From positions 62,001 through 126,000 of the forward strand of contig JAXLYE010000011.1 of NCBI GenBank assembly GCA_046351595.1: a stretch of DNA of 64,000 nucleotides, given 5' to 3'. Under the pieces are notes generated by a model, which saw only the letters and a list, made by a program, of their open reading frames with translations, was not told the origin of the DNA and did no database searches. The stretch is from JAXLYE01 sp046351595 (GTDB taxonomy: Bacteria; Myxococcota_A; Polyangia; Palsa-1104; JAEUJZ01). A program made the translations under genes and the position numbers. This document shows positions 38,786 through 46,712 of the stretch, piece after piece (within the stretch, counting starts at the first letter, position 1; each line of letters opens with the position of its first letter).

Positions 38786-39244
38786 GGCTAGCTTGAGCGG
38801 GACCGGGGTGGCGCTGCTCGGGAACTGCGTGCTCGCGGTGAGCGAGACGCGGCCCGAGTAGCGCACGCACTCGGTGGCGCCGCTGCCGCGGACCGCGTCG
38901 ACGTAGACGCGCAGCGGGCCGGTCGGGACCTGGGTCACCGAGTACTTGTCGAGGCCGCAGGCGACGCTGGTGAACTCGACGTGGCTGGTCCCATCGAGCT
39001 CGCTGACGAGCAGCACGTTCATCGAGTCGATGCGCTCGTTCTTGCAGCGCGTCTCGCTGAACGGCGTGCCGTTGAGGGTCCAGCTGATCGAAACCCGGCC
39101 GTCGCCGGTGAGGCCGCTGCCGGGATCGCCCTGCGGCGACCCGTAGTAGATCGGGTCGCAGCCGGCGGCGCCGCTGCCGAGGACGGCCAGCCACAGGACG
39201 GTGGAACGGATCAAGCCGCTCTTCGTGGTAGAGTGCCCGCGCAT
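38771..39244 (-). CDS. Small lipoprotein of unknown function
   Basis: A 157-residue predicted lipoprotein with signal peptide and lipobox SGAAGC (near residue 29). The mature part is beta-rich with a likely disulfide-bonded immunoglobulin-like domain (ISWTLNG, CKNERIDSMNVLLVSE, ACGLDKYSV, ECVRYSGRVSLT, LANSC). GGAGG lies upstream on the minus strand, inside the coding part of the divergent gene. Its start codon (39242-39244) is one base away from the start codon of the efflux gene at 39246, so the two 5' ends share the same few bases. Confidence 0.75.
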   Translation of the reverse strand: MRGHSTTKSGLIRSTVLWLAVLGSGAAGCDPIYYGSPQGDPGSGLTGDGRVSISWTLNGTPFSETRCKNERIDSMNVLLVSELDGTSHVEFTSVACGLDKYSVTQVPTGPLRVYVDAVRGSGATECVRYSGRVSLTASTQFPSSATPVPLKLANSCP

Positions 39245-39245
39245 C

Positions 39246-40481
39246 ATGACCTCCAGTGCAAAACCGTCGCGTCTCCGACGGGTGATCGGCCGTGTCGTTC
39301 GAGTCGTGCTCATCTTAGCGCTGATCGCGGGCGCGGTCGCCGTGCCGCGGCTGCTGCCCAAGAAGCCGCTCAAGGTCCGGGTGACGCAGGCCTCGGTGAC
39401 GCTGGTGCGCGACGTCGTCTCGTCGGCGACCGCGGGCGAGGTGACGCCCGAGCTGCAGGCGACGGTGCGGGCCGAGGCCGGCGGGCAGGTGGTGGCGGTG
39501 CGCGCCAAGAAGGGCGACCGCGTGAAGAAGGACCAGATCCTCGTCGAGCTGGACGCCAAGGATCTGCAGGCGCGGCTGCGGCAGGCGCAGGCCTCGATCC
39601 TGGTCGTCGACGCGCAGCGCGGCCAGGCGCAGGCGCGGCTGCAGACGCTCGTGCAGCAGCAGCAGCGGGCGGCGCTGCTCGCCGAGAAGGGCGCGGGCAC
39701 GCAGCAGCTGCTCGACGACGCGCAGGCCGCGGTGCGCGAGGCGCAGCAGGCGCTGGCGACGGCGCAGAGCCAGCGCGCGCAGGCCCTGGCGGCGCTGCAG
39801 CTGGCCAAGGTGGCGCGGTCCAAGGCCGAGCTCCAGGCGCCCTTTGACGGCGTGCTCGTCGAGCTGCCGCTGCACCCGGGCGATGACCTGCCGCCCGGCG
39901 CGCTGGCCTTCCAGATCATCGACGACTCGCGCCTGCACATCGACGCCACCGTCGACGAGGCCGACGCTGCCAAGGTCAAGGTCGGGCAGCCGGCCGAGCT
40001 GCACCTGGACGCGCTGCCCGACAAGGCCATCGCCGGCAAGGTCGCGCGCGTCGATCCCGCGGTCAAGAAGGACCTCAAGGGCGCGCGCACGCTCACCGTC
40101 GAGGTCGAGGTCGCGGACGTGGCCGCGGCGCGGGCGCTGGGCCTTCTGTGCGGCATGTCGGCCAACGTCGAGATCGTGGTCGCCGAGAAGGCCAGCGTGC
40201 TGTCGGTGCCGAGCAACGTCATCGTCGGCCGCGGCCTCAACCGCTTCGTCTACGTCGTCGAGCGCGAGGGCAAGTACCAGCGCGCGCACAAGCGCACCGT
40301 GCGGATCGGCCTGACCAACTGGGAGCGCAGCGAGATCCTCTCGGGCCTCGAGGCGGGCGCGGTCGTCATCTCGTCGCTCAACGAGAAGGGGCTGGAGGAC
40401 GGCGCGCTGGTCCAGCCCGAGCTCGAAACGCCCGGGGCGCCCGGGGCGTCCGGCGGAGGCGCCGCCAAGGGGCCGCGGTGA
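39246..40481 (+). CDS. Periplasmic adaptor (membrane fusion) protein of an ABC efflux system
   Basis: A 411-residue HlyD/MacA-type adaptor. One N-terminal membrane segment (VVRVVLILALIAGAVAV) is followed by a barrel-sandwich (lipoyl-like) domain (AEAGGQVVAVRAKKGDRVKKDQILVEL), a helical hairpin rich in Ala and Gln (about residues 110-190), the second lipoyl half (LQAPFDGVLVELPLHPGD) and a beta-barrel domain. It links an inner-membrane ABC pump to an outer-membrane exit. ATG at 39246 has only a weak ribosome binding site. The stop codon overlaps the GTG start of the ATPase gene, marking a coupled operon. No TolC-like gene is present. Confidence 0.88.
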   Translation: MTSSAKPSRLRRVIGRVVRVVLILALIAGAVAVPRLLPKKPLKVRVTQASVTLVRDVVSSATAGEVTPELQATVRAEAGGQVVAVRAKKGDRVKKDQILVELDAKDLQARLRQAQASILVVDAQRGQAQARLQTLVQQQQRAALLAEKGAGTQQLLDDAQAAVREAQQALATAQSQRAQALAALQLAKVARSKAELQAPFDGVLVELPLHPGDDLPPGALAFQIIDDSRLHIDATVDEADAAKVKVGQPAELHLDALPDKAIAGKVARVDPAVKKDLKGARTLTVEVEVADVAAARALGLLCGMSANVEIVVAEKASVLSVPSNVIVGRGLNRFVYVVEREGKYQRAHKRTVRIGLTNWERSEILSGLEAGAVVISSLNEKGLEDGALVQPELETPGAPGASGGGAAKGPR

Positions 40482-41245
40482 GCGCGCCCTCCGTCGGTAC
40501 CGAGCCCCAGCCCGCGGCGAGCGCCGGGCTGCGTCCGGTCATCGACATCAGCGGCCTGCGGCGCCGCTTCCTGCTCGGCAGCGAGATCGTCGAGGCGCTG
40601 CGCGGCGTCGACGTCCAGATCTACCCCGGCGAGTACGTCGCCATCGTCGGCCCGTCGGGCTCCGGCAAGTCGACGCTGATGAACCTGGTCGGCTGCCTCG
40701 ACACGCCGAGCGAGGGCCGCTACCAGCTCGACGGCGAAGAGATCCAGGAGATGGACGACGACGCGCTCGCCGAGATCCGCAACCGCAAGATCGGCTTCGT
40801 CTTCCAGAGCTTCAACCTGCTCGCGCGGGCCACCGCCATCGACAACGTGGCGCTGCCGCTGCTCTACTCGGGCCTGTCGCGCAAGGCGCGGCGCGCCGCC
40901 GCCGTCGAGGCGCTCGGCCGCGTGCACCTGGAGCACCGCATGGATCACCGGCCGGATCAGCTCTCGGGCGGGCAGCGCCAGCGGGTCGCCATCGCGCGCG
41001 CCCTGGTCAACCGCCCGGCGGTGCTGCTCGCCGACGAGCCGACGGGAAACCTCGATCAGAAGACCGGCATCGAGATCGTGCAGCTGTTCGAGAAGCTGCA
41101 CAGCGAGGGCGTGACCGTCATCCTGGTGACCCACGATCACAAGCTGGCCGAGCGCACGCGCCGGCAGATCGAGATCGTCGACGGCCAGATCGCGCACGAC
41201 AGCGGACCGGGCCAGACCTACGTGCGCGCCGAAAAGAGCCACTGA
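40478..41245 (+). CDS. ABC transporter ATP-binding protein (MacB/LolD type)
   Basis: A 255-residue ATPase with Walker A GPSGSGKST, Q-loop VFQSFNLLARAT, signature LSGGQRQRVAIARAL, Walker B AVLLADEPTG and the H-loop LVTHDH. The NLLARATAIDNVALPL segment is typical of the MacB/LolD/FtsE group. It starts with GTG at 40478 inside the stop codon of the adaptor gene (GTGA). Together with the following permease it forms a tripartite pump of the MacAB kind, exporting drugs, lipids or peptides. Confidence 0.93.
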   Translation: MSAPSVGTEPQPAASAGLRPVIDISGLRRRFLLGSEIVEALRGVDVQIYPGEYVAIVGPSGSGKSTLMNLVGCLDTPSEGRYQLDGEEIQEMDDDALAEIRNRKIGFVFQSFNLLARATAIDNVALPLLYSGLSRKARRAAAVEALGRVHLEHRMDHRPDQLSGGQRQRVAIARALVNRPAVLLADEPTGNLDQKTGIEIVQLFEKLHSEGVTVILVTHDHKLAERTRRQIEIVDGQIAHDSGPGQTYVRAEKSH

Positions 41246-41252
41246 GGATCAC

Positions 41253-42458
41253 ATGCCGCTGTGGGAGCTGTTCCTGACCGCCCTCGATACGCTGCGCGCC
41301 AACAAGGTGCGCGGCGTGCTGACGACGCTCGGCGTCATCATCGGCGTGCTCTCGGTGATCCTGCTCATCTCGCTGGGCGAGGGCGCGCGCCAGTACCTCG
41401 GCGAGACGTTCGCGGGCATGGGCTCGAACCTTCTGCAGGTGACGCCGGGGCGCCGCGAGACCAAGGGCCTCGGCTCGCCGCCCGTCGGCACCGTGCACAA
41501 GCTGACGCGCGAGGACGAGGTCGCGCTGCGCCACCGCGCCTACTCGGCCGACGGCGTCAGCGCCGTCGTCAACGGCGGCGGCACCACGCGCTACCTCAAC
41601 CGCCGGCGCGACACCATCATCTTCGGCGTCGGCGCGCGCTTTGACGAGATCCGCCAGATGCGCGTCGACCAGGGCCGCTTCTTCGCCGACGAAGACATCG
41701 ACGCCCGGCGGCGCTTCGCGGTGCTCGGCCGCACCGTCGTGTCCGAGCTCTTCGGCGAGGAGAACCCGCTCGGCAAGGTGGTCAAGGTCGCGGACGGCGA
41801 GTTCCGGATCATCGGCATCATGGAGCGCAAGGGCATGACCCTGGGCTTCGACATGGACGACCTGGTGTTCATCCCGGCGACGACGGCGATGGATCTGTTC
41901 GCGCTCGACGGACTGTCGAACATCCTGGTGCGCGCCCGCGACAAGGCCAACGTCGAGCCGGCGATCGAGGAGATCACCGACATCCTGCGCCGCCGCCACA
42001 ACGACCAGGTCGACTTCACGGTGATCTCGCAGGACGACATGCTGGCGACGGTGAACAGCATCATGGCGACGATGTCGATGGTGCTCATCGCAATCGCATC
42101 GATCTCGCTGGTGGTCGGCGGCATCGGCATCGCCAACATCATGCTGGTCTCGGTGCGCGAGCGGACGCGCGAGATCGGCGTGCGCCGCGCCGTCGGGGCC
42201 AAGAAGCGCCACGTGCTGCTGCAGTTCCTGATCGAGTCGGTGGTGATCTCGGTGCTCGGCGGCCTGATCGGGCTCGGGCTCGGCGGCGCCATCATCTACG
42301 CGGCGCGGCTCGGGGTGCCGGGCCTGCCGATCCGGCTGTCGCCCGACGTCGTCCTCATCGCCATCGGCTTCTCGGCGGCGGTCGGCGTGATCTCGGGCGT
42401 GATCCCGGCCAAGCGCGCCAGCGACCTCGATCCCGTCGAGGCCCTGCGCTATGAGTGA
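41253..42458 (+). CDS. ABC transporter permease (MacB-type core)
   Basis: A 401-residue inner-membrane permease. An N-terminal membrane segment (VRGVLTTLGVIIGVLSVILLISL) is followed by a large periplasmic domain (about residues 50-270) and three C-terminal membrane segments, with the conserved ERTREIGVRRAVGAKKRH segment that contacts the ATPase. This is the FtsX/MacB permease layout, with the ATPase on a separate chain. It starts seven bases after the ATPase gene and overlaps the start of the next gene by 8 bases. Confidence 0.93.
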   Translation: MPLWELFLTALDTLRANKVRGVLTTLGVIIGVLSVILLISLGEGARQYLGETFAGMGSNLLQVTPGRRETKGLGSPPVGTVHKLTREDEVALRHRAYSADGVSAVVNGGGTTRYLNRRRDTIIFGVGARFDEIRQMRVDQGRFFADEDIDARRRFAVLGRTVVSELFGEENPLGKVVKVADGEFRIIGIMERKGMTLGFDMDDLVFIPATTAMDLFALDGLSNILVRARDKANVEPAIEEITDILRRRHNDQVDFTVISQDDMLATVNSIMATMSMVLIAIASISLVVGGIGIANIMLVSVRERTREIGVRRAVGAKKRHVLLQFLIESVVISVLGGLIGLGLGGAIIYAARLGVPGLPIRLSPDVVLIAIGFSAAVGVISGVIPAKRASDLDPVEALRYE

Positions 42459-43689
42459 GCCGACCCAAGCCGCGCCGCCCTCCCCCGCCCCGGCCCAGGT
42501 GCGCTGGCTGTCGGGCGCGGTGCTCGGCTTCGGGCTGGCCAGCCTGCTGTCGGACATGGGGCACGAGGCCGGGACCGCGGCGCTGCCGTCGCTGCTCATG
42601 TCGCTCGGCGCGGCGCCGCTGGCGCTCGGCCTGATCGAGGGCATCGCCGACGGCGTGGTCTGCTTCGCCAAGCTGTACGGCGGCTCGCTCGCCAACCACC
42701 TGCGCCTGCGCAAGCCCATCGCCGTCGGCGGCTACGCGGTGACCGGGCTGTCGATCGGGCTGTTCGCGCTGGCGACGAGCTGGCTGCACGTCCTGTTGGC
42801 GCGCTGCGTCGGCTGGCTGGCGCGCGGCATCCGCTCACCGGCGCGCTCGGCGATGCTGGCGGACGCGGTGCCCAGGCAGGCGCTCGGCCGCGCCATCGGC
42901 TTCCACCGCGCCATGGACACCCTCGGCGCCATCGCGGGTCCGGCGCTGGCGACGCTGCTGCTGCCGGTCCTGCCGCTACGCCAGGTGTTCGTGTTCGCGA
43001 TGGTGCCGGGCGTGCTGGCGGCGGTGACGTTCTTCTTCCTGGTGCGCCCGCAGCAGGCGTCGCTGCGCGAGCCGCCGCCAAAGCTGATGCGCGGGCTGGT
43101 CGCCCTGCCCTCCTCGTTCCGCCGCTTCCTGATCGCGGTGCTCTTGTTCGGGGCCGGTGACTTTGCGCGCACGCTGCTCATCCTGCGCGCGACGCAGCTG
43201 CTCGCGCCGACGCGGGGCGCGGTGGACGCGGCCGCGATCGGGATGGCGCTGTTCGTCCTGCACAACTTCGTCGCCGCGGCGTGCGCGTACCCGATCGGGC
43301 GGCTCGCGGACTCGGTCTCGCCGCGGCGACTCCTGGCGGTCGGCTACGGGCTGGGCGTGGTCACCGCGCTCGGTGCGGCGCTGGCGACGCCGTCGCTGCC
43401 ACGGCTCGCGGCGCTGTTCATCGTCGCGGGCCTGGTCATCGGCATCGAAGAGACGATCGAGAGCGTGCTGTGCGCGCGCCTTGCGCCGCGGCCCCTGCGC
43501 GGCACGGCCTACGGCGCGCTGGCGGCGACCAACGGCGTCGGTGATCTGATCTCGAGCTCGCTGGTCGGGCTGCTGTGGACCACGCTGGGTCCGGGGATCG
43601 GCTTCGGCATCGCCGCGCTGGCGTGCGCGATCGGGACGCTGCTGCTCGTCGCGGTGCGCGAGGACGCGGGCGCGGACCCGCAAGCCTGA
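42451..43689 (+). CDS. Major facilitator superfamily transporter
   Basis: A 412-residue membrane protein with about twelve hydrophobic segments. It shows MFS traits such as SLLSDMGHEAGTAALPSLL near the first segment and GWLARGIRSPARSAMLADAV between later segments, as in the DHA-like efflux groups. It overlaps the permease gene by 8 bases, so it is translated with the ABC pump, and a common export function is likely. A terminator-like hairpin follows. Substrate unknown. Confidence 0.87.
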   Translation: MSEPTQAAPPSPAPAQVRWLSGAVLGFGLASLLSDMGHEAGTAALPSLLMSLGAAPLALGLIEGIADGVVCFAKLYGGSLANHLRLRKPIAVGGYAVTGLSIGLFALATSWLHVLLARCVGWLARGIRSPARSAMLADAVPRQALGRAIGFHRAMDTLGAIAGPALATLLLPVLPLRQVFVFAMVPGVLAAVTFFFLVRPQQASLREPPPKLMRGLVALPSSFRRFLIAVLLFGAGDFARTLLILRATQLLAPTRGAVDAAAIGMALFVLHNFVAAACAYPIGRLADSVSPRRLLAVGYGLGVVTALGAALATPSLPRLAALFIVAGLVIGIEETIESVLCARLAPRPLRGTAYGALAATNGVGDLISSSLVGLLWTTLGPGIGFGIAALACAIGTLLLVAVREDAGADPQA

Positions 43690-43707
43690 GGGCAGCCTGA
43701 AAGGAGC

Positions 43708-43732
43708 CTGAGCGCCGCGCGCCTGCGCTCAG
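43708..43732. terminator. Bidirectional terminator hairpin between convergent genes
   Basis: CTGAGCGC (43708-43715) and GCGCTCAG (43725-43732) form an 8-bp stem with a 9-base loop. The right arm contains the stop codon of the convergent membrane-protein gene. Confidence 0.6.
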
Positions 43733-44649
43733 GTGTGCTGCTCGGTCTTGGTCACGCTCGGCGTCTCGGCCGGCGTCTCGCCCGGAGCCGCGCTGCCGGG
43801 CGCGGGCTGCGGGTTGAGCAGCTGGTCGCGCAGCTGCGGCGTCAGCGCCGCGTGCTTCACCACGGTGTCGGTCTTGCGCTCGATCTGTCCCTTGGCCTTG
43901 CGCTTCAGCATCACGTGATCGACCGTCAAAAACGAGCTGTCGCTGCAGCTCGGGCAGGCGTGCACGGTGTACGCGACGAGGTCGCCGCCCTCGTCCTTCT
44001 TCGCGACGATGTCCTCGATCTTCCCGGCCTCGGCGTCGCGCCTGATCGTCGCGATGCTGCCGTCGGCGCGCTCGGGCAGCTTGTGCTCCTTCGTCCAGGT
44101 CTTGCACGGCTCGCAGTACGGCTCGCTGACCTGGCTGGTGCCGACGTAGATCGCGAAGCCCAGGATGATGAGCGCCTCGACGCCCCAGATGACGTAGACG
44201 AAGGTGCCGCTCAGCGGCGCGCCGCTGGAGCTGCGGCCGACCTTCCACCCGACCTTGGCCTTGATCGCCAGGAACTGCTCGAAGGTGAGCTGCTGCCGCA
44301 GCTCCGCGGTCGACGTCCCGGTCTCGGCCGACACCTTGCGCAGCGTGTTCTCGTAGGACACGACGTGCGTCACGCCGACCGCGCCCGCACCGACGAGCGC
44401 GCACAGCGCCACGGCGACGACGTTGTTGCGCAGCTGCCCGCGCTTGAGGCCGATGCCGGTGAGCGCCCCGAGCAGCGCACCGAAGCCGAGCGTCAGCACC
44501 AGGTTGATGTAGATGAACGGGATCCAGCTGACCAGGAGCTGATAAAGCAGCCCGCCGACGACCGCAGTCGCGCCGCCGAAGAGCAGACCGAGCGGAACGG
44601 CCAGCGCGCCGATCGCTCCCGAGTGTTTGTACCTGCGCAGGTTGCTCAT
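43729..44649 (-). CDS. Membrane protein with a two-CxxC zinc-ribbon-like tail domain
   Basis: A 306-residue protein. Hydrophobic segments lie at about residues 10-35, 40-65, 75-97 and 150-170. The soluble C-terminal part holds two CxxC pairs, YCEPCKTW and ACPSCSDSS, about 58 residues apart, consistent with one zinc-binding site or a redox pair. The tail is rich in Pro, Ala and Thr. Similar layout is seen in uncharacterised bacterial membrane proteins; I do not recognise a function. It is transcribed alone, away from the repeat region in front of the second kinase half. Confidence 0.7.
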   Translation of the reverse strand: MSNLRRYKHSGAIGALAVPLGLLFGGATAVVGGLLYQLLVSWIPFIYINLVLTLGFGALLGALTGIGLKRGQLRNNVVAVALCALVGAGAVGVTHVVSYENTLRKVSAETGTSTAELRQQLTFEQFLAIKAKVGWKVGRSSSGAPLSGTFVYVIWGVEALIILGFAIYVGTSQVSEPYCEPCKTWTKEHKLPERADGSIATIRRDAEAGKIEDIVAKKDEGGDLVAYTVHACPSCSDSSFLTVDHVMLKRKAKGQIERKTDTVVKHAALTPQLRDQLLNPQPAPGSAAPGETPAETPSVTKTEQHT

Positions 44650-44727
44650 AAGTCAGCAGTATAGGAGGCCGGGCCGCGGCGGTGTGGGGCATGTCGGGAA
44701 GCCGCCCGCGAGCCGACGCTGGCGTCG

Positions 44728-44795
44728 CCAGCCCGCACCAGCCCGCGCCAGCCGGTACCAGCCCGCGCCCCAGCCCGCGCCCCAGCCCGCGCCAG
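44728..44795. repeat. Degenerate CCAGCCCGCG(CC) tandem array
   Basis: Seven or so units of 10 or 12 bp follow one another (CCAGCCCGCA, CCAGCCCGCG, CCAGCCGGTA, then CCAGCCCGCGCC twice). It lies 130 bases upstream of the second kinase half. Between it and the start codon I see no firm promoter; the rest of 44650-44927 holds nothing I can name. Confidence 0.85.
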
Positions 44796-44927
44796 AGCGT
44801 GCCCGGTCCGTGCGTGGCGGCGCGCTGCGCGTGCAAGTAGCCAACATCACAGCGATGCGACATCTGCCGCAGAACGGACCCACTTTTCCGAGGAAGCACA
44901 GGCGCAGACCGGCTACCATGAACTGAT

Positions 44928-45449
44928 ATGGTCGGCCAGCGTATCGGCCAATACTTGCTCCGCCGCCAGGTTGGACAAGGCGGCATGGGCGCTGTCTTTG
45001 AAGCGGTCGATGAAAAGACCGGCAAGCTGGCTGCGGTCAAGATCATGCGGCCCGAGTTCGCGCGCAACCGCGAGGCGCTGACTCGCTTTTTGAACGAGGC
45101 GCGCGCCGCCAACCTGATCGAGCACCCGAGCATCGTCCAGGTCCTGAGCGATGGCCGCCTGCCCGACGGCACCGCCTTCCTGGTCATGGAGTACCTCGAC
45201 GGCGAGACGCTGAGCCAGCGCCTGCGCCGCTACCAGGGCCCGATGCCCGAGGTCGAGGTCCGCCGCATCGGCTGGCAGCTCGCAGGAGCCCTGGCCGCCG
45301 CGCACCGGAAGAGCATCATCCACCGCGACCTCAAGCCCGGTGAGGTAACAACCGAGAGAGCGCCGACCGGATATCGTTCCGCGCCGACCGTGAGCTGCTC
45401 GCGGACCCCGGAGGGCGCGCGCGCGGTCGATATACAACCACGGTTGTGA
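44928..45449 (+). CDS. Second N-terminal half of a Ser/Thr kinase, broken after HRDLKP
   Basis: The 173-residue product has an intact kinase N-lobe: glycine loop GQGGMGAVF (16-24), lysine K38, the RFLNEARAANLIEHPS helix and HRDLKP (132-137). After P137 the sequence turns into a 36-residue unrelated tail. It lacks DFG and the C-lobe, so it should be inactive. It is clearly paralogous to the fragment at 2910 (same RFLNEARA, IEHPS and ALAAAH segments) and is broken at exactly the same codon. No matching C-terminal half lies downstream; the 3' end of a glycosyltransferase gene starts 6 bases after the stop codon. The only partner-like half in the window is at 18831. Confidence 0.85.
   Translation: MVGQRIGQYLLRRQVGQGGMGAVFEAVDEKTGKLAAVKIMRPEFARNREALTRFLNEARAANLIEHPSIVQVLSDGRLPDGTAFLVMEYLDGETLSQRLRRYQGPMPEVEVRRIGWQLAGALAAAHRKSIIHRDLKPGEVTTERAPTGYRSAPTVSCSRTPEGARAVDIQPRL
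45336..45430 (+). other. Break point in kinase half 2 and its flank
   Basis: Homology to kinases ends at the CCC codon (45336-45338). The following bases align with the flank of kinase half 1: 18 of the first 26 positions from CCC are identical, both have GTTCCGCG about 40 bases in (45376-45383 here), and a GCGCGCGCGG run near offset 78. Kinase-derived DNA before the break is also nearly identical (CACCGCGAYCTCAAGCCCG). Confidence 0.5.
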
Positions 45450-45455
45450 AACGGC

Positions 45456-46697
45456 CTACGCGACCCGCCGCGGCCCAGAAAAAGAAGAAGAGACGGCCGG
45501 TTCCGGGACCGCGTGCGCCGCGCGCGCGAGGAGGATCTCGGCGATGCGCGCGGTGTGGTGGTACCAGGCGAAGTGCCGCTCGCTGTGCTCGCACGCCTTC
45601 TCGGCCATCTGGCCGTATCGGTCCGGATCGACGGCCAGCTCCAGAGCCTGTCCGAGCTTCTCGTCCCAGTCCTGGTTGTTGACCAGGTACCCGTTGACGC
45701 CGTCCGTGATCGCTCGGCGGTACGTGAACGTCGGCGACGCCATGCTCAGCGTCCCGAGGATTCCGGCCTCGAAGTACTTGAGCTCGGACTTGCAGCTGGT
45801 AAACAGGTTGTCCTGCAGCGGCATCAGGTTGATCTCGACCTCGCCGACGGAGCGCTGCAGGTTCACGAAGTCGAGGAACGAGCCGCGCTCGATGCGCGGG
45901 GCGTACTGGGCGAGCGTGCCCTTGAACTCCATGTAGCCGACCACGCGCAGCACCACGTCGGGGCGCGCATCGAGCAGGCGCGCGAGGGCGCCGGAGACCA
46001 GCTCGAGATCGCGGTTGTGCGACGGGCTGCCAGAGAAGTAGCCGAGGTGGATCGGGCCGGTGCGGGCGAAGCCGCGGGAGCGCTTCTGCTCGAAGATCCG
46101 CCGCGAGATCTCGAGCTGCTCGCGGTTCATGTAGTTGGGGATCAGCCACACCGGCTTGCCCGAGAACCGGTGCAGCTGCTCGGCCAGGAATACGTTGGTC
46201 GTAATCGCGCCGTCGCAGCACTTGAGCGTCGCGCCGAGGCGACCGCAGTACGCGAACCAGTAGTCCCAGGGTCCGCCCGGGAACGGCGCCGACACGTCCT
46301 GATCGAGGGTCGTCGCGATGAGCGGCACATAGTCGATATCGAAGACCATGTCGTCGATGTCGAAGAGCACCCGGATGCCCAGACCGCGCGCCCGCAGGAT
46401 CGCCTGGTTCAGCTGGTTTGTATACCGCGACCGCACGACCACCAGCGTCTCGAGGTGCGGGAGCACGCGGTGCAGGTGCTCCATCTCTGCGGTCGTAAAG
46501 TACGTCGCCGAGATGTCCGGCGTCGTATCCAGCGCCTGGATCATGTTGTAGACGCGGTAGCGGAACGTGCTGTTGTCGACCTCGTCGTAGAGGTAGGCGA
46601 CGCGGTGCCGACGCTGCTCGGCGCGACGGATGCGGTCCTCCAGCGGGAAGAGCCAGGGGTCCGCGTAGGGTACGGCCGGGATGTCGAGTTGGAACAT
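45456..46697 (-). CDS. Glycosyltransferase (GT4-like)
   Basis: A 413-residue cytosolic enzyme with two Rossmann-like halves (GT-B fold). The first half contains VAYLYDEVDNSTFRYRVYN and VLFDIDDMVFD; the second has GYFSGSPSHNRDLELV and the donor-binding region LKYFEAGILGTLSMAS followed by DGVNGYLV, typical of family 4. It would add a sugar to a cell-surface polysaccharide or glycolipid. It is the second gene of a two-gene operon, 15 bases after the other glycosyltransferase. Its 3' end lies 6 bases from the truncated kinase, so its acquisition may be linked to that break. Confidence 0.85.
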   Translation of the reverse strand: MFQLDIPAVPYADPWLFPLEDRIRRAEQRRHRVAYLYDEVDNSTFRYRVYNMIQALDTTPDISATYFTTAEMEHLHRVLPHLETLVVVRSRYTNQLNQAILRARGLGIRVLFDIDDMVFDIDYVPLIATTLDQDVSAPFPGGPWDYWFAYCGRLGATLKCCDGAITTNVFLAEQLHRFSGKPVWLIPNYMNREQLEISRRIFEQKRSRGFARTGPIHLGYFSGSPSHNRDLELVSGALARLLDARPDVVLRVVGYMEFKGTLAQYAPRIERGSFLDFVNLQRSVGEVEINLMPLQDNLFTSCKSELKYFEAGILGTLSMASPTFTYRRAITDGVNGYLVNNQDWDEKLGQALELAVDPDRYGQMAEKACEHSERHFAWYHHTARIAEILLARAAHAVPEPAVSSSFSGPRRVA

Positions 46698-46712
46698 GGG
46701 CGCCTCGCGGCC

